Shown: positions 1 to 4,614 of the stretch, piece after piece
Position numbering within the stretch: the stretch's first letter is position 1
Layout of the letters: every line of letters begins with the position of its first letter
Assembly (NCBI GenBank): GCA_964409985.1
Contig: CAYPEZ010000035.1
Location: 1 to 9,184, forward strand
Length of the DNA stretch: 9,184 bases
Reading direction: 5' to 3'
From: CAYPEZ01 sp964409985
GTDB lineage: Bacteria; Patescibacteriota; Minisyncoccia; Phycocordibacterales; UBA6899
Translations under genes and position numbers: made by a program
The notes under the pieces: generated by a model
The model's database searches: none
Told to the model about the DNA's origin: nothing
Seen by the model: the letters and a program-made list of their open reading frames with translations, nothing else

Positions 1-185
1 CATATGTAGTAATATCACATATGATTAAGCCGGTTGAAGAAATGCACTCAGCTTTACGTGTCGCACGTGAAGAACTCCTACGTACAAAGATGGCAAGAAA
101 AGGAGACACATTTATCCTTGTCTGTGGTATGCCATTTGGAAACACTGGAGGGACGAATACGATGGTAATACAAAAGATAGACTAA
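1..185 (+). CDS. pyk: Pyruvate kinase, C-terminal end (5' truncated by window)
   Basis: This is the last 60 codons of pyruvate kinase, the glycolytic enzyme that makes pyruvate and ATP from phosphoenolpyruvate and ADP in the cytoplasm. The readable frame begins at base 3 and stops at TAA 183-185. It contains a helix (KPVEEMHSALRVAREELL) followed by GDTFILVCGMPFGNTGGTNT and a short final strand. This matches the family's C-terminal domain: a strand, a G-x-P-x-G-x-x-G-x-T-N-T loop, and a terminal strand. In many pyruvate kinases this domain carries the allosteric effector site. The start and the catalytic barrel are outside the window. The stop overlaps the stop of the convergent cupin gene by 4 bp. 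Identification rests on this C-terminal signature alone but is fairly distinctive. Confidence 0.85.
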   Translation, partial: YVVISHMIKPVEEMHSALRVAREELLRTKMARKGDTFILVCGMPFGNTGGTNTMVIQKID

Positions 186-586
186 GACCCTTGCGTCGTG
201 ATGTTTCCGTCAAAGTGTTCTTCGTCGTGCTCTGCTTCTGATTTTGTCTTGTGAATCGTTCCGTCTTTGTGGTGTGGTGGGACATAGATGGTATAGAGTT
301 TCATTGGTCCTGTTGTCGCATTGATGATGTTGTGCTTCGCTCCCATAGGGACAACGACGACACTGCCGTCTTCGATCTTGTATGACTCACCGTCGATAAT
401 AGCGGTCCCAGATCCTTGTTCGATACGGATAAATTGGTCGACATCTTCATGAACTTCTTCACCGATGTCTTCTCCTGGTATAAGTGACATTACGACAATC
501 TGGAGGTGATTGTTGGTATAAAGGACTTGGCGAAAATACTCATTCTGGAGAGCGAGCTTTTCAATATTTTTTACATAGGCTTTCAT
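182..586 (-). CDS. Cupin domain protein (134 aa)
   Basis: Single-domain cupin, a small cytoplasmic beta-barrel that usually binds a divalent metal. Cupin motif 2 is complete: G74-x5-P80-x-G82-x2-H85-x3-N89. Motif 1 is seen around GEEVHEDVDQFIRI (residues 42-55), with H46 and nearby acidic residues. The tail, with YVPPHHKDGTIHKTK and DEEHFDG, matches a widespread family of stand-alone cupins often labelled mannose-6-phosphate isomerase-like, although no isomerase activity is shown here. The frame is open up to 700, but I chose ATG at 586 because the extra 38 residues are not cupin-like and a -10-like box (594-599) ends 7 bp before this ATG. It lies 55 bp downstream of the transporter gene on the same strand, so it may be read from both promoters. 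Substrate unknown. Confidence 0.85.
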   Translation of the reverse strand: MKAYVKNIEKLALQNEYFRQVLYTNNHLQIVVMSLIPGEDIGEEVHEDVDQFIRIEQGSGTAIIDGESYKIEDGSVVVVPMGAKHNIINATTGPMKLYTIYVPPHHKDGTIHKTKSEAEHDEEHFDGNITTQGS

Positions 587-593
587 ATACCAT

Positions 594-599
594 ACTATA
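594..599 (-). promoter_or_regulatory. -10-like box for cupin gene (leaderless geometry)
   Basis: On the minus strand TATAGT ends 7 bp before the cupin ATG (586), so transcription would start at or next to the start codon. No convincing -35 box is seen 16-18 bp further upstream, and there is no well-placed Shine-Dalgarno site: the nearest GGGAG lies upstream of the -10 box. It is supported mainly by the same spacing recurring at four other starts in this window. Confidence 0.45.
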
Positions 600-641
600 C
601 TCCCACATCCCCCAAAAAGTGACATTTGAGCGTCTCTGTAT

Positions 642-1856
642 TTATGGGTGTTTATGTGAGCGCATGACGTATGCAGCGATAAAGACAAATAATGCACCAA
701 CGAGAAATGTTCCTGTTAAGCCAAGCGCCCCAGATACAATACCAGCTGCCATAGGCGCCAAAGCATTACTGAGTGCTTGAAGTGAACCATTGATTCCCAG
801 TGCTGCACCTTGCCGCTCGCTTGAAACCCCTTTTGAAATAATGGCTGGAAGTGCTGTGGAAATGATGCTCATGCTCCCCGCCATAAACGGCATTATTGCG
901 TAGAGATATGCTTCATGGGGAACGAGACCTTGTAGAGCGATGCTCGCACCAAGAATAGGGAATGCCCAAAGGAGCAATTTTCGTTCACTGTACTGAGATG
1001 ACAAGATCCGCACGAGTACAGTCTGGCCCAAAATGATCCATATCCCGACAAGAGCAAAGTAGATACCTGTCTCTGTCTCAGAAAAACTAAATTGCTCTGC
1101 AAGGTATACCGAACTGAATGACGTAAAAAATGCAAACCCTAGCATCGAGAGAAAGGATGCTCCATATGCGGGCTTTACATCATGGTCGGTCATTGCTTGG
1201 CGGATATTCTGAAATGCCTTAAAGATGGGAAGAGAACCCTTGTGTGTGCTCGTGGGGACGTGAGTCTCTGGGAAACGGAAGAACACAAGCGAAAGATTGA
1301 TGATGCCAAGAATTCCAGCAAACAAAAATGGCAAAGATGGGATGCCAGTACTTCCGGCAATCCATCCGCCTAAGAGAGGCCCAAGAATAAATCCAATACC
1401 AAATGCCGCTCCAATCATCCCAAAGTTTCGAGCACGATCCTTGGGTTCTGTGACGTCTGCGACTGCCGCCTGTGCAATAGAAAAATTTGCACCAGCGATT
1501 CCTGCAACCATCCGAGAAACAAGAATGAGGATAATGGATCGAATCTCTATCCCGAAAGCAAAGACGAGGTTTGAGATAGCAAGGACCCCAACCCCCAGCG
1601 CAAGAAGTTTTTTGCGGCCGTACAAATCTGAGAGTTCTCCCAAGATAGGAGATGCAAGAAACTGCATAAGGCCAAAAAGTGCAGTAATAAGTCCTGCAAT
1701 GAGATATCTGGAATGCTCAGAATACCCAGAGAGGAGGAACGAGGAAGACGTAGGATCAGTAAAGAGGGAAGGAATGACAGGGATAAGCATTCCCACACCG
1801 ATCATATCGAGAAGGAGGGTAAGAAAGAGGACAGGAAGTATCGATTTTTTATGCAT
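642..1856 (-). CDS. MFS transporter, DHA1/TetA-like drug:H+ antiporter type (404 aa)
   Basis: Inner-membrane major facilitator superfamily carrier with the usual size and about 12 hydrophobic helices. Motif A is clear between helices 2 and 3 as GELSDLYGRKKLL (residues 73-85), the gating loop of the superfamily. Motif C, the antiporter signature, is present in helix 5 as GIGFILGPLLGG (153-164). A PETH segment after helix 6 and the overall pattern resemble the TetA/MdtG-type drug:H+ antiporter branch, so proton-driven export of a small molecule is likely; the substrate cannot be read from sequence. The frame is open to 1904, but I place the start at ATG 1856 (MHKKSILPVLFL, directly before helix 1). 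The extra 16 upstream codons overlap the promoter, and an extended -10 box ends 6 bp before this ATG. Divergent from the YdeI-like pair; the cupin gene follows on the same strand. Confidence 0.88.
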   Translation of the reverse strand: MHKKSILPVLFLTLLLDMIGVGMLIPVIPSLFTDPTSSSFLLSGYSEHSRYLIAGLITALFGLMQFLASPILGELSDLYGRKKLLALGVGVLAISNLVFAFGIEIRSIILILVSRMVAGIAGANFSIAQAAVADVTEPKDRARNFGMIGAAFGIGFILGPLLGGWIAGSTGIPSLPFLFAGILGIINLSLVFFRFPETHVPTSTHKGSLPIFKAFQNIRQAMTDHDVKPAYGASFLSMLGFAFFTSFSSVYLAEQFSFSETETGIYFALVGIWIILGQTVLVRILSSQYSERKLLLWAFPILGASIALQGLVPHEAYLYAIMPFMAGSMSIISTALPAIISKGVSSERQGAALGINGSLQALSNALAPMAAGIVSGALGLTGTFLVGALFVFIAAYVMRSHKHP

Positions 1857-1862
1857 CCGGGG

Positions 1863-1871
1863 AGTATAGCA
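1863..1871 (-). promoter_or_regulatory. Extended -10 promoter of the MFS gene
   Basis: The minus strand reads TGC followed by TATACT, an extended -10 element (TGn plus hexamer). The hexamer ends 6 bp before ATG 1856, so the mRNA is predicted to be leaderless. No good -35 box is visible at 17-18 bp, which an extended -10 can tolerate. The identical 9-mer precedes the peptidase gene at the same 6-bp distance. Confidence 0.6.
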
Positions 1872-1899
1872 GAAGAGTGATGAATCTGCGCATTCTGTG

Positions 1900-1905
1900 T
1901 ACAAT
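1900..1905 (+). promoter_or_regulatory. -10 box of the YdeI-like pair
   Basis: TACAAT (5 of 6 to TATAAT) ends 7 bp before ATG 1913, placing the expected transcription start at about 1912-1913 and again predicting a leaderless message. The expected -35 position (about 1877-1882) has no consensus. It is divergent from the MFS -10 box only 28 bp away, so the two polymerase footprints would overlap. Confidence 0.5.
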
Positions 1906-1912
1906 GGTGGTC

Positions 1913-2164
1913 ATGAGCAAAGTGCACGCTAATGAAAAACCTGTTCACCGATTGCCGGAAGATTTTCGAAAGGCGATTTTCTCTCACAAGGCTGTTGCGA
2001 CATTGTGGGAAGATATTACGCCACTTGCACGCAATGAGTGGATCTGCTGGGTTACGTCAGCAAAAAAAGAAGAAACACGCATAAAGCGTATTGAGGTTGG
2101 CCTCGATAAAATGCGAAAGGGAATGCGTCGCCCGTGTTGCTGGGCTGGGTGCCCACATCGGTAA
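1913..2164 (+). CDS. Short YdeI/OmpD-associated (OmdA-type) protein (83 aa)
   Basis: Small protein that corresponds to the C-terminal module of the YdeI/OmpD-associated family. It has RLPEDFRKAI (13-22), a central AVATLWEDITPLARNEWICWV stretch (28-48), the family's Lys-rich ETR motif as AKKEETRIKR (50-59), and an RRPCC segment (72-76). The family's biochemical role is poorly defined; annotations mention bacteriocin protection, but that is not demonstrated here. A GTG at 1877 and ATGs at 1880 and 1904 also lie in frame. I chose ATG 1913 because those codons overlap the -10 box and the conserved region begins afterwards. It ends 6 bp before the full-length homologue, probably as one transcript. 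Confidence 0.75.
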   Translation: MSKVHANEKPVHRLPEDFRKAIFSHKAVATLWEDITPLARNEWICWVTSAKKEETRIKRIEVGLDKMRKGMRRPCCWAGCPHR

Positions 2165-2170
2165 ACTGTT

Positions 2171-2710
2171 ATGCAGGAAGTATTTTGTACAAACACTGAT
2201 GATATGTGGAAGTGGTTAAGAAAGAATCACGCAACATCGAAGAGTGTTTGGCTTGTGTACTATAAGCCCAGTCTTGGATTAGGGAATTTGGACAAACAAT
2301 CAATCATTGATACCTGTCTCTGTTTTGGCTGGATTGATAGTGTGGTGGGGAGGGTTGATGATCGAAAAACCAAAATACGTATCTCACCTCGTAATCCCAA
2401 AAGTAAATGGAGCAGAGTGAATAAGGAAAATATCAAACGTCTGATCAAAGAAAAGAAAATACAACCATCTGGTCTTGCTGTTGTCGTCGCTGCAAAAAAG
2501 AGTGGTGTGTGGAATGCACTTAATGACGTAGAAAGTCTTATCGTGCCAAAAGACTTAGATGTAATATTGCTGGAACATGGTTTGAAGCAAAAATGGGAAG
2601 CATTGAGTCGAAGTAATAAGCGGATGTATTTAGAAACTCTGTTGAACTCTAAAAAAGAAGAGACGAGAAAACGAAATATCCAAAAGATTGTGGAAGCCTT
2701 AGAGAAGTAG
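2171..2710 (+). CDS. YdeI/OmpD-associated family protein, full length (179 aa)
   Basis: Cytoplasmic protein of the YdeI/OmpD-associated family with the normal length and all landmarks. There is an N-terminal WKWLRKNH region, the core CFGWIDS (51-57), SPRNPKSKWSRVNKENI (72-88), a GLAVVVAAKKSGVW helix region (101-114), and a C-terminal OmdA-like part with YLETLLNSKKEETRKRNI (153-170). The enzymatic function of the family is unknown; it has been linked by annotation to peptide or bacteriocin resistance. It starts 6 bp after the stop of the shorter family member, with no Shine-Dalgarno site and no -10 box at the 6-7 bp spacing seen elsewhere, so co-transcription from the promoter at 1900-1905 is likely. 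The C-terminal module resembles that of its upstream neighbour, especially the shared KKEETR motif. Confidence 0.88.
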   Translation: MQEVFCTNTDDMWKWLRKNHATSKSVWLVYYKPSLGLGNLDKQSIIDTCLCFGWIDSVVGRVDDRKTKIRISPRNPKSKWSRVNKENIKRLIKEKKIQPSGLAVVVAAKKSGVWNALNDVESLIVPKDLDVILLEHGLKQKWEALSRSNKRMYLETLLNSKKEETRKRNIQKIVEALEK

Positions 2711-2806
2711 TTCACAGTGTTTTGCCTACACCACTCACTGAACTATTGATGAGACGAATCTTAGAGATTAGTTGGCTCCGAGGATTATCTGCTGTTCGAA
2801 CTTCAA
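2711..2806. other. Intergenic region between convergent genes
   Basis: This 96-bp gap between the convergent YdeI-family and peptidase genes contains no gene. A 7-bp inverted repeat, ATCTGCT at 2787-2793 and AGCAGAT at 2813-2819, straddles the peptidase stop codon. The loop holds the palindrome GTTCGAAC. No T-tract follows it on either strand, so I do not call a terminator. Confidence 0.5.
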
Positions 2807-3499
2807 TCATAGAGCAGATGCTGCTGGAGAAGCATCGGTTGTTGAGTTAGCATCCCAATATTCCGCTGCTGTATTCCACAGTTTTTCCATGTTCTTGATC
2901 TCTGACCAAGTCTTGAGGATTTTTTCCCTAAGCTCCTTGTGCTGTGGGTAACCATTATCAGTAACTCCTTCAGGCAATAGGTCACGACACTCCACATTCA
3001 GGAGGACGGTGAGGGACTCCTTAATGTCGTTGTACTTTTGCTTACCAAGTTTCTCCTCCCAATCAGCACCGAATTTCTGCCATGTATAGAAATGCCACAA
3101 CTCATGCATCGTGGTCTTTCTTGCGGATGCAGTAGGTACAGCCACAAAGAACCAGTTCTCCGCTATGTTGTACGGACAACGGTTATTCACTGTAAGGTAT
3201 CCGGTAACGTCAGTCGGAAGCGTGACCCCAAACACCTGTTCGGCTCTCTTGTGATAGTCATCAGCAGTAATATCCCAATCCTTTTGATATTTTGACGCAC
3301 ACTCTTCCACGTCAATGGCGTTATTGGATAGATATTTCTGTACAAAGAAAGTGGCGGATTCCTCAGTTGGATTCTCGCCGTATTCATTGACGAGTTGTTG
3401 ATAAACCTTTGTAGCTTGCTGCGAGTTATTGGAACTCTTACCTTTATTCAAAAGACACCAGACATCTTTCTGCAGATTGTATTTAAAAATAACTTTCAT
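2807..3499 (-). CDS. Putative zinc metallopeptidase with HExxH motif (230 aa)
   Basis: Protein of unknown family carrying a metallopeptidase-like active site: H132-E-L-W-H136 (HExxH), followed 25 residues later by E161 in YNDIKESLTVLLN, a plausible third zinc ligand as in gluzincins. The motif sits in a helix preceded by TASARKTTM and followed by FYTWQKFGADWEE. No signal peptide or membrane helix is apparent, so it is probably cytoplasmic. The C-terminus ends in a low-complexity Ser/Thr/Ala tail. I placed the start at ATG 3499 although the frame is open to 3640: an extended -10 box ends 6 bp before this ATG, and the upstream part would be encoded by the hairpin cluster. No neighbour suggests a substrate. 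The HExxH is clear; peptidase activity is inference. Confidence 0.75.
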   Translation of the reverse strand: MKVIFKYNLQKDVWCLLNKGKSSNNSQQATKVYQQLVNEYGENPTEESATFFVQKYLSNNAIDVEECASKYQKDWDITADDYHKRAEQVFGVTLPTDVTGYLTVNNRCPYNIAENWFFVAVPTASARKTTMHELWHFYTWQKFGADWEEKLGKQKYNDIKESLTVLLNVECRDLLPEGVTDNGYPQHKELREKILKTWSEIKNMEKLWNTAAEYWDANSTTDASPAASAL

Positions 3500-3505
3500 T
3501 GCGTA

Positions 3506-3514
3506 AGTATAGCA
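3506..3514 (-). promoter_or_regulatory. Extended -10 promoter of the peptidase gene
   Basis: The minus strand shows TGC plus TATACT, identical to the MFS promoter 9-mer, with the hexamer ending 6 bp before ATG 3499. Its TGC overlaps the outer arm of the dyad element at 3512-3560, so a minus-strand terminator hairpin with its T-run leads directly into this promoter. Leaderless transcription is predicted. Confidence 0.6.
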
Positions 3515-3533
3515 AAACAACCCTTTCGGGTTG
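3512..3533 (-). terminator. Possible Rho-independent terminator, minus strand
   Basis: On the minus strand a 6-bp stem CAACCC/GGGTTG with a GAAA tetraloop is followed by TTTTGC. It could end transcripts coming from the single-TM protein gene (3809-4438) just before the peptidase promoter. The stem and T-run are short, so efficiency is uncertain. Confidence 0.4.
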
Positions 3534-3538
3534 CCTTG

Positions 3539-3560
3539 AACCGTCTGTCGGTTATTTTGC
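3539..3560 (+). terminator. Possible Rho-independent terminator, plus strand
   Basis: A 5-bp stem AACCG/CGGTT with a 5-nt loop is followed by ATTTTGC on the plus strand. It could stop read-through from the YdeI-like pair, which would otherwise run antisense through the peptidase gene. Weak stem; treat as tentative. Confidence 0.3.
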
Positions 3561-3602
3561 TCCCCGAAACGGGACATACATCGAACCCACTGGGTACACA
3601 AG

Positions 3603-3812
3603 TTGCTCGAGGACATTGCTAGTGGAACAGGGAGCGGCACGGCGTTTCCAACCGAGAACAGCGAAGCTACCGTTCAACAGCACATTGAAGGGAAACGAGA
3701 GCAATACCGTGCAAAGCACAAGAAGTCTCTCGACGCACTGACGGCATTTAACGAGCGCCGTTGGATAGAAATGGAACGGCGGAGACTCAAGAAGGAATTA
3801 GGAGAAATTTAG
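3603..3812 (+). CDS. Possible small or remnant coding sequence (69 codons)
   Basis: Unrecognised. The frame is open from 3540 to TAG 3810-3812 and has no ATG near its beginning; TTG at 3603 is the first plausible start, without a Shine-Dalgarno site or a -10 box at the usual spacing. The product is polar and strongly helical in its C-terminal half, with many Lys, Arg and Glu residues (EGKREQYRAKHKKSLDAL, then ERRWIEMERRRLKKELGEI), as in a coiled-coil or nucleic-acid-binding tail. Two things favour coding: the protein-like composition, and a stop that overlaps the stop of the convergent gene by 4 bp, exactly as at pyk/cupin. The missing start argues for a decayed 3' gene fragment instead. Confidence 0.35.
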   Translation: MLEDIASGTGSGTAFPTENSEATVQQHIEGKREQYRAKHKKSLDALTAFNERRWIEMERRRLKKELGEI

Positions 3813-4438
3813 TTTGCTGTTTTGTTGTTCAAACCATCCGAAGACTCTGTAAGTTTGTTTATGAGCATTGTGTTGATCACATCAATCTGCTCATAAATCT
3901 GACCCGTTGTGGACGCAATGTTTACAAGAATATCGTTTTTCTTTGCGCATCCTATCGCCAGACAGCTCCTCAACTCCAGTAACTGCGCATGTGCTTTGGC
4001 GAACTTGTCGTGGAGTGCGACAGGATTACTGATGCTACTCTTTGTATTCTCAAGTTGTAGTTGTTCTGCAAGTTCCTGCCCGTAGAGAATTCGTGACTGT
4101 GTAACTAGCCCCTGCCTTCGGATGTTCCACTCTGTCACTGAATCTAGATACGGTTTGTAAAGGCCATCGGTCTGACCACCATCCTTCAATCCCTCAACTA
4201 ACCTTTGATAATTAAAGAATCGTTTCTGAATTAGGTCCATTAGATCGGACGAAAGTTTGACTTGCGCATCGTACAGACGTTTATCTGCCTCAAACTTATT
4301 TTGGGTCTCAAGTGCTTTCAGTTGGTAGTTGAAGTTTACGAAGTAGCCGATTGCCAATCCTCCGAGAATGGTAAAGATAGTCTTTGTCGCCATGAGAGCA
4401 ACTTCGTAACCATAACTCCGTGAGCCACTTTCTTTCAT
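3809..4438 (-). CDS. Single-TM helical protein of unknown function (209 aa)
   Basis: No family recognised. One membrane helix lies near the N-terminus (about residues 17-33, TKTIFTILGGLAIGYFV), followed by a long, mostly alpha-helical, charged region (about 34-200) with coiled-coil-like stretches such as QLKALETQNKFEADKRLYDAQ. Two Cys residues occur late (RSCLAIGCAKK). With a short N-terminus before the helix, the bulk could face either side of the membrane. Start is uncertain: ATG 4474, 4438 and 4393 are all in frame, a stop lies directly before 4474, and none has a clear Shine-Dalgarno site or -10 box at 6-7 bp. I give the middle one. The gene is divergent from the giant secreted protein; a functional link is only suggested by position. 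Confidence 0.65.
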   Translation of the reverse strand: MKESGSRSYGYEVALMATKTIFTILGGLAIGYFVNFNYQLKALETQNKFEADKRLYDAQVKLSSDLMDLIQKRFFNYQRLVEGLKDGGQTDGLYKPYLDSVTEWNIRRQGLVTQSRILYGQELAEQLQLENTKSSISNPVALHDKFAKAHAQLLELRSCLAIGCAKKNDILVNIASTTGQIYEQIDVINTMLINKLTESSDGLNNKTAN

Positions 4439-4614
4439 GATGTGAGTGTCTAGGCACGAAAAGGCGAGTGCCATTCACACTTGCTCAAAGGGTGGGACGA
4501 TGTCCGAAAGGCTTTGCTCGAATAAAGATTACAAAATCAGTACTTTCTTAAGTTATTCACAGTATTTCAAAAAATCAATGCGACAGTGGGACGGCTAAGG
4601 CGTACGATTAATAC
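4439..4614. promoter_or_regulatory. Divergent intergenic region upstream of the giant gene
   Basis: About 140-176 bp, depending on which start the leftward gene uses. It contains an 8-bp direct repeat GTGGGACG at 4492-4499 and 4586-4593, an AT-rich centre around 4520-4580, and one TTATTCACA 9-mer (4553-4561) that matches a DnaA box but is isolated. No small gene is seen. The giant gene's promoter lies at its right end. Confidence 0.4.
4580..4608 (+). promoter_or_regulatory. Candidate promoter of the giant SpvB/Rhs-like gene
   Basis: GCGACA (4580-4585, four of six to TTGACA) and TACGAT (4603-4608, four of six to TATAAT) are separated by 17 bp. The -10 box ends 6 bp before ATG 4615, the same geometry as four other genes here. 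No Shine-Dalgarno site precedes the ATG. Confidence 0.4.

Larger units (their letters stand above)
3512..3560. repeat. 49-bp imperfect dyad with two inner hairpins and outward T-tracts
   Basis: The outer arms GCAAAACAACC (3512-3522) and GGTTATTTTGC (3550-3560) pair over 11 positions with a single non-Watson-Crick position. Inside are two hairpins: CAACCC-TTTC-GGGTTG (3518-3533) and AACCG-TCTGT-CGGTT (3539-3553). A third alternative pairing, GGTT with AACC (3529-3532 with 3539-3542), would compete with both. Each inner hairpin has a T-run on its outer side. It reads as a bidirectional terminator-like element, but the flanking gene on the left begins here rather than ends, which is unusual. Confidence 0.55.

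Noticed and set aside
1297..1869. 190-codon frame on the plus strand opposite the MFS gene
   Set aside because: Its translation is rich in Arg, Pro and Ile with no domain; it mirrors the clear MFS gene with motifs A and C.
2260..2715. 151-codon minus-strand frame opposite the YdeI-family gene
   Set aside because: Low-information Leu/Ser/Phe-rich translation that mirrors a well-conserved gene.
2772..2806. tRNA-like TGG...TTCGAAC pattern before the peptidase stop
   Set aside because: The distance from the TGG to the T-loop is 7 bases too long and no cloverleaf forms; GTTCGAAC is just a short palindrome.
3512..3560. Integron attC site
   Set aside because: The arms lack the GTTRRRY/RYYYAAC core sequences, there is no integrase, and no neighbouring cassette pattern.
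3561..3600. tRNA-like segment on the minus strand (GGGTTCGATG near a GGGGAGC end)
   Set aside because: The T-stem does not pair (GTGGG against TATGT), position 61 is not C, and no acceptor, D or anticodon arm can be assembled.
4553..4561. DnaA box (TTATTCACA) as a sign of a replication origin
   Set aside because: Only one perfect box is seen, with no cluster, no dnaA or dnaN, and one chance match in 9 kb is not surprising.
4492..4593. GTGGGACG direct repeat as a regulator-binding pair
   Set aside because: Two 8-bp copies 94 bp apart without symmetry or further copies; too weak to call an operator.
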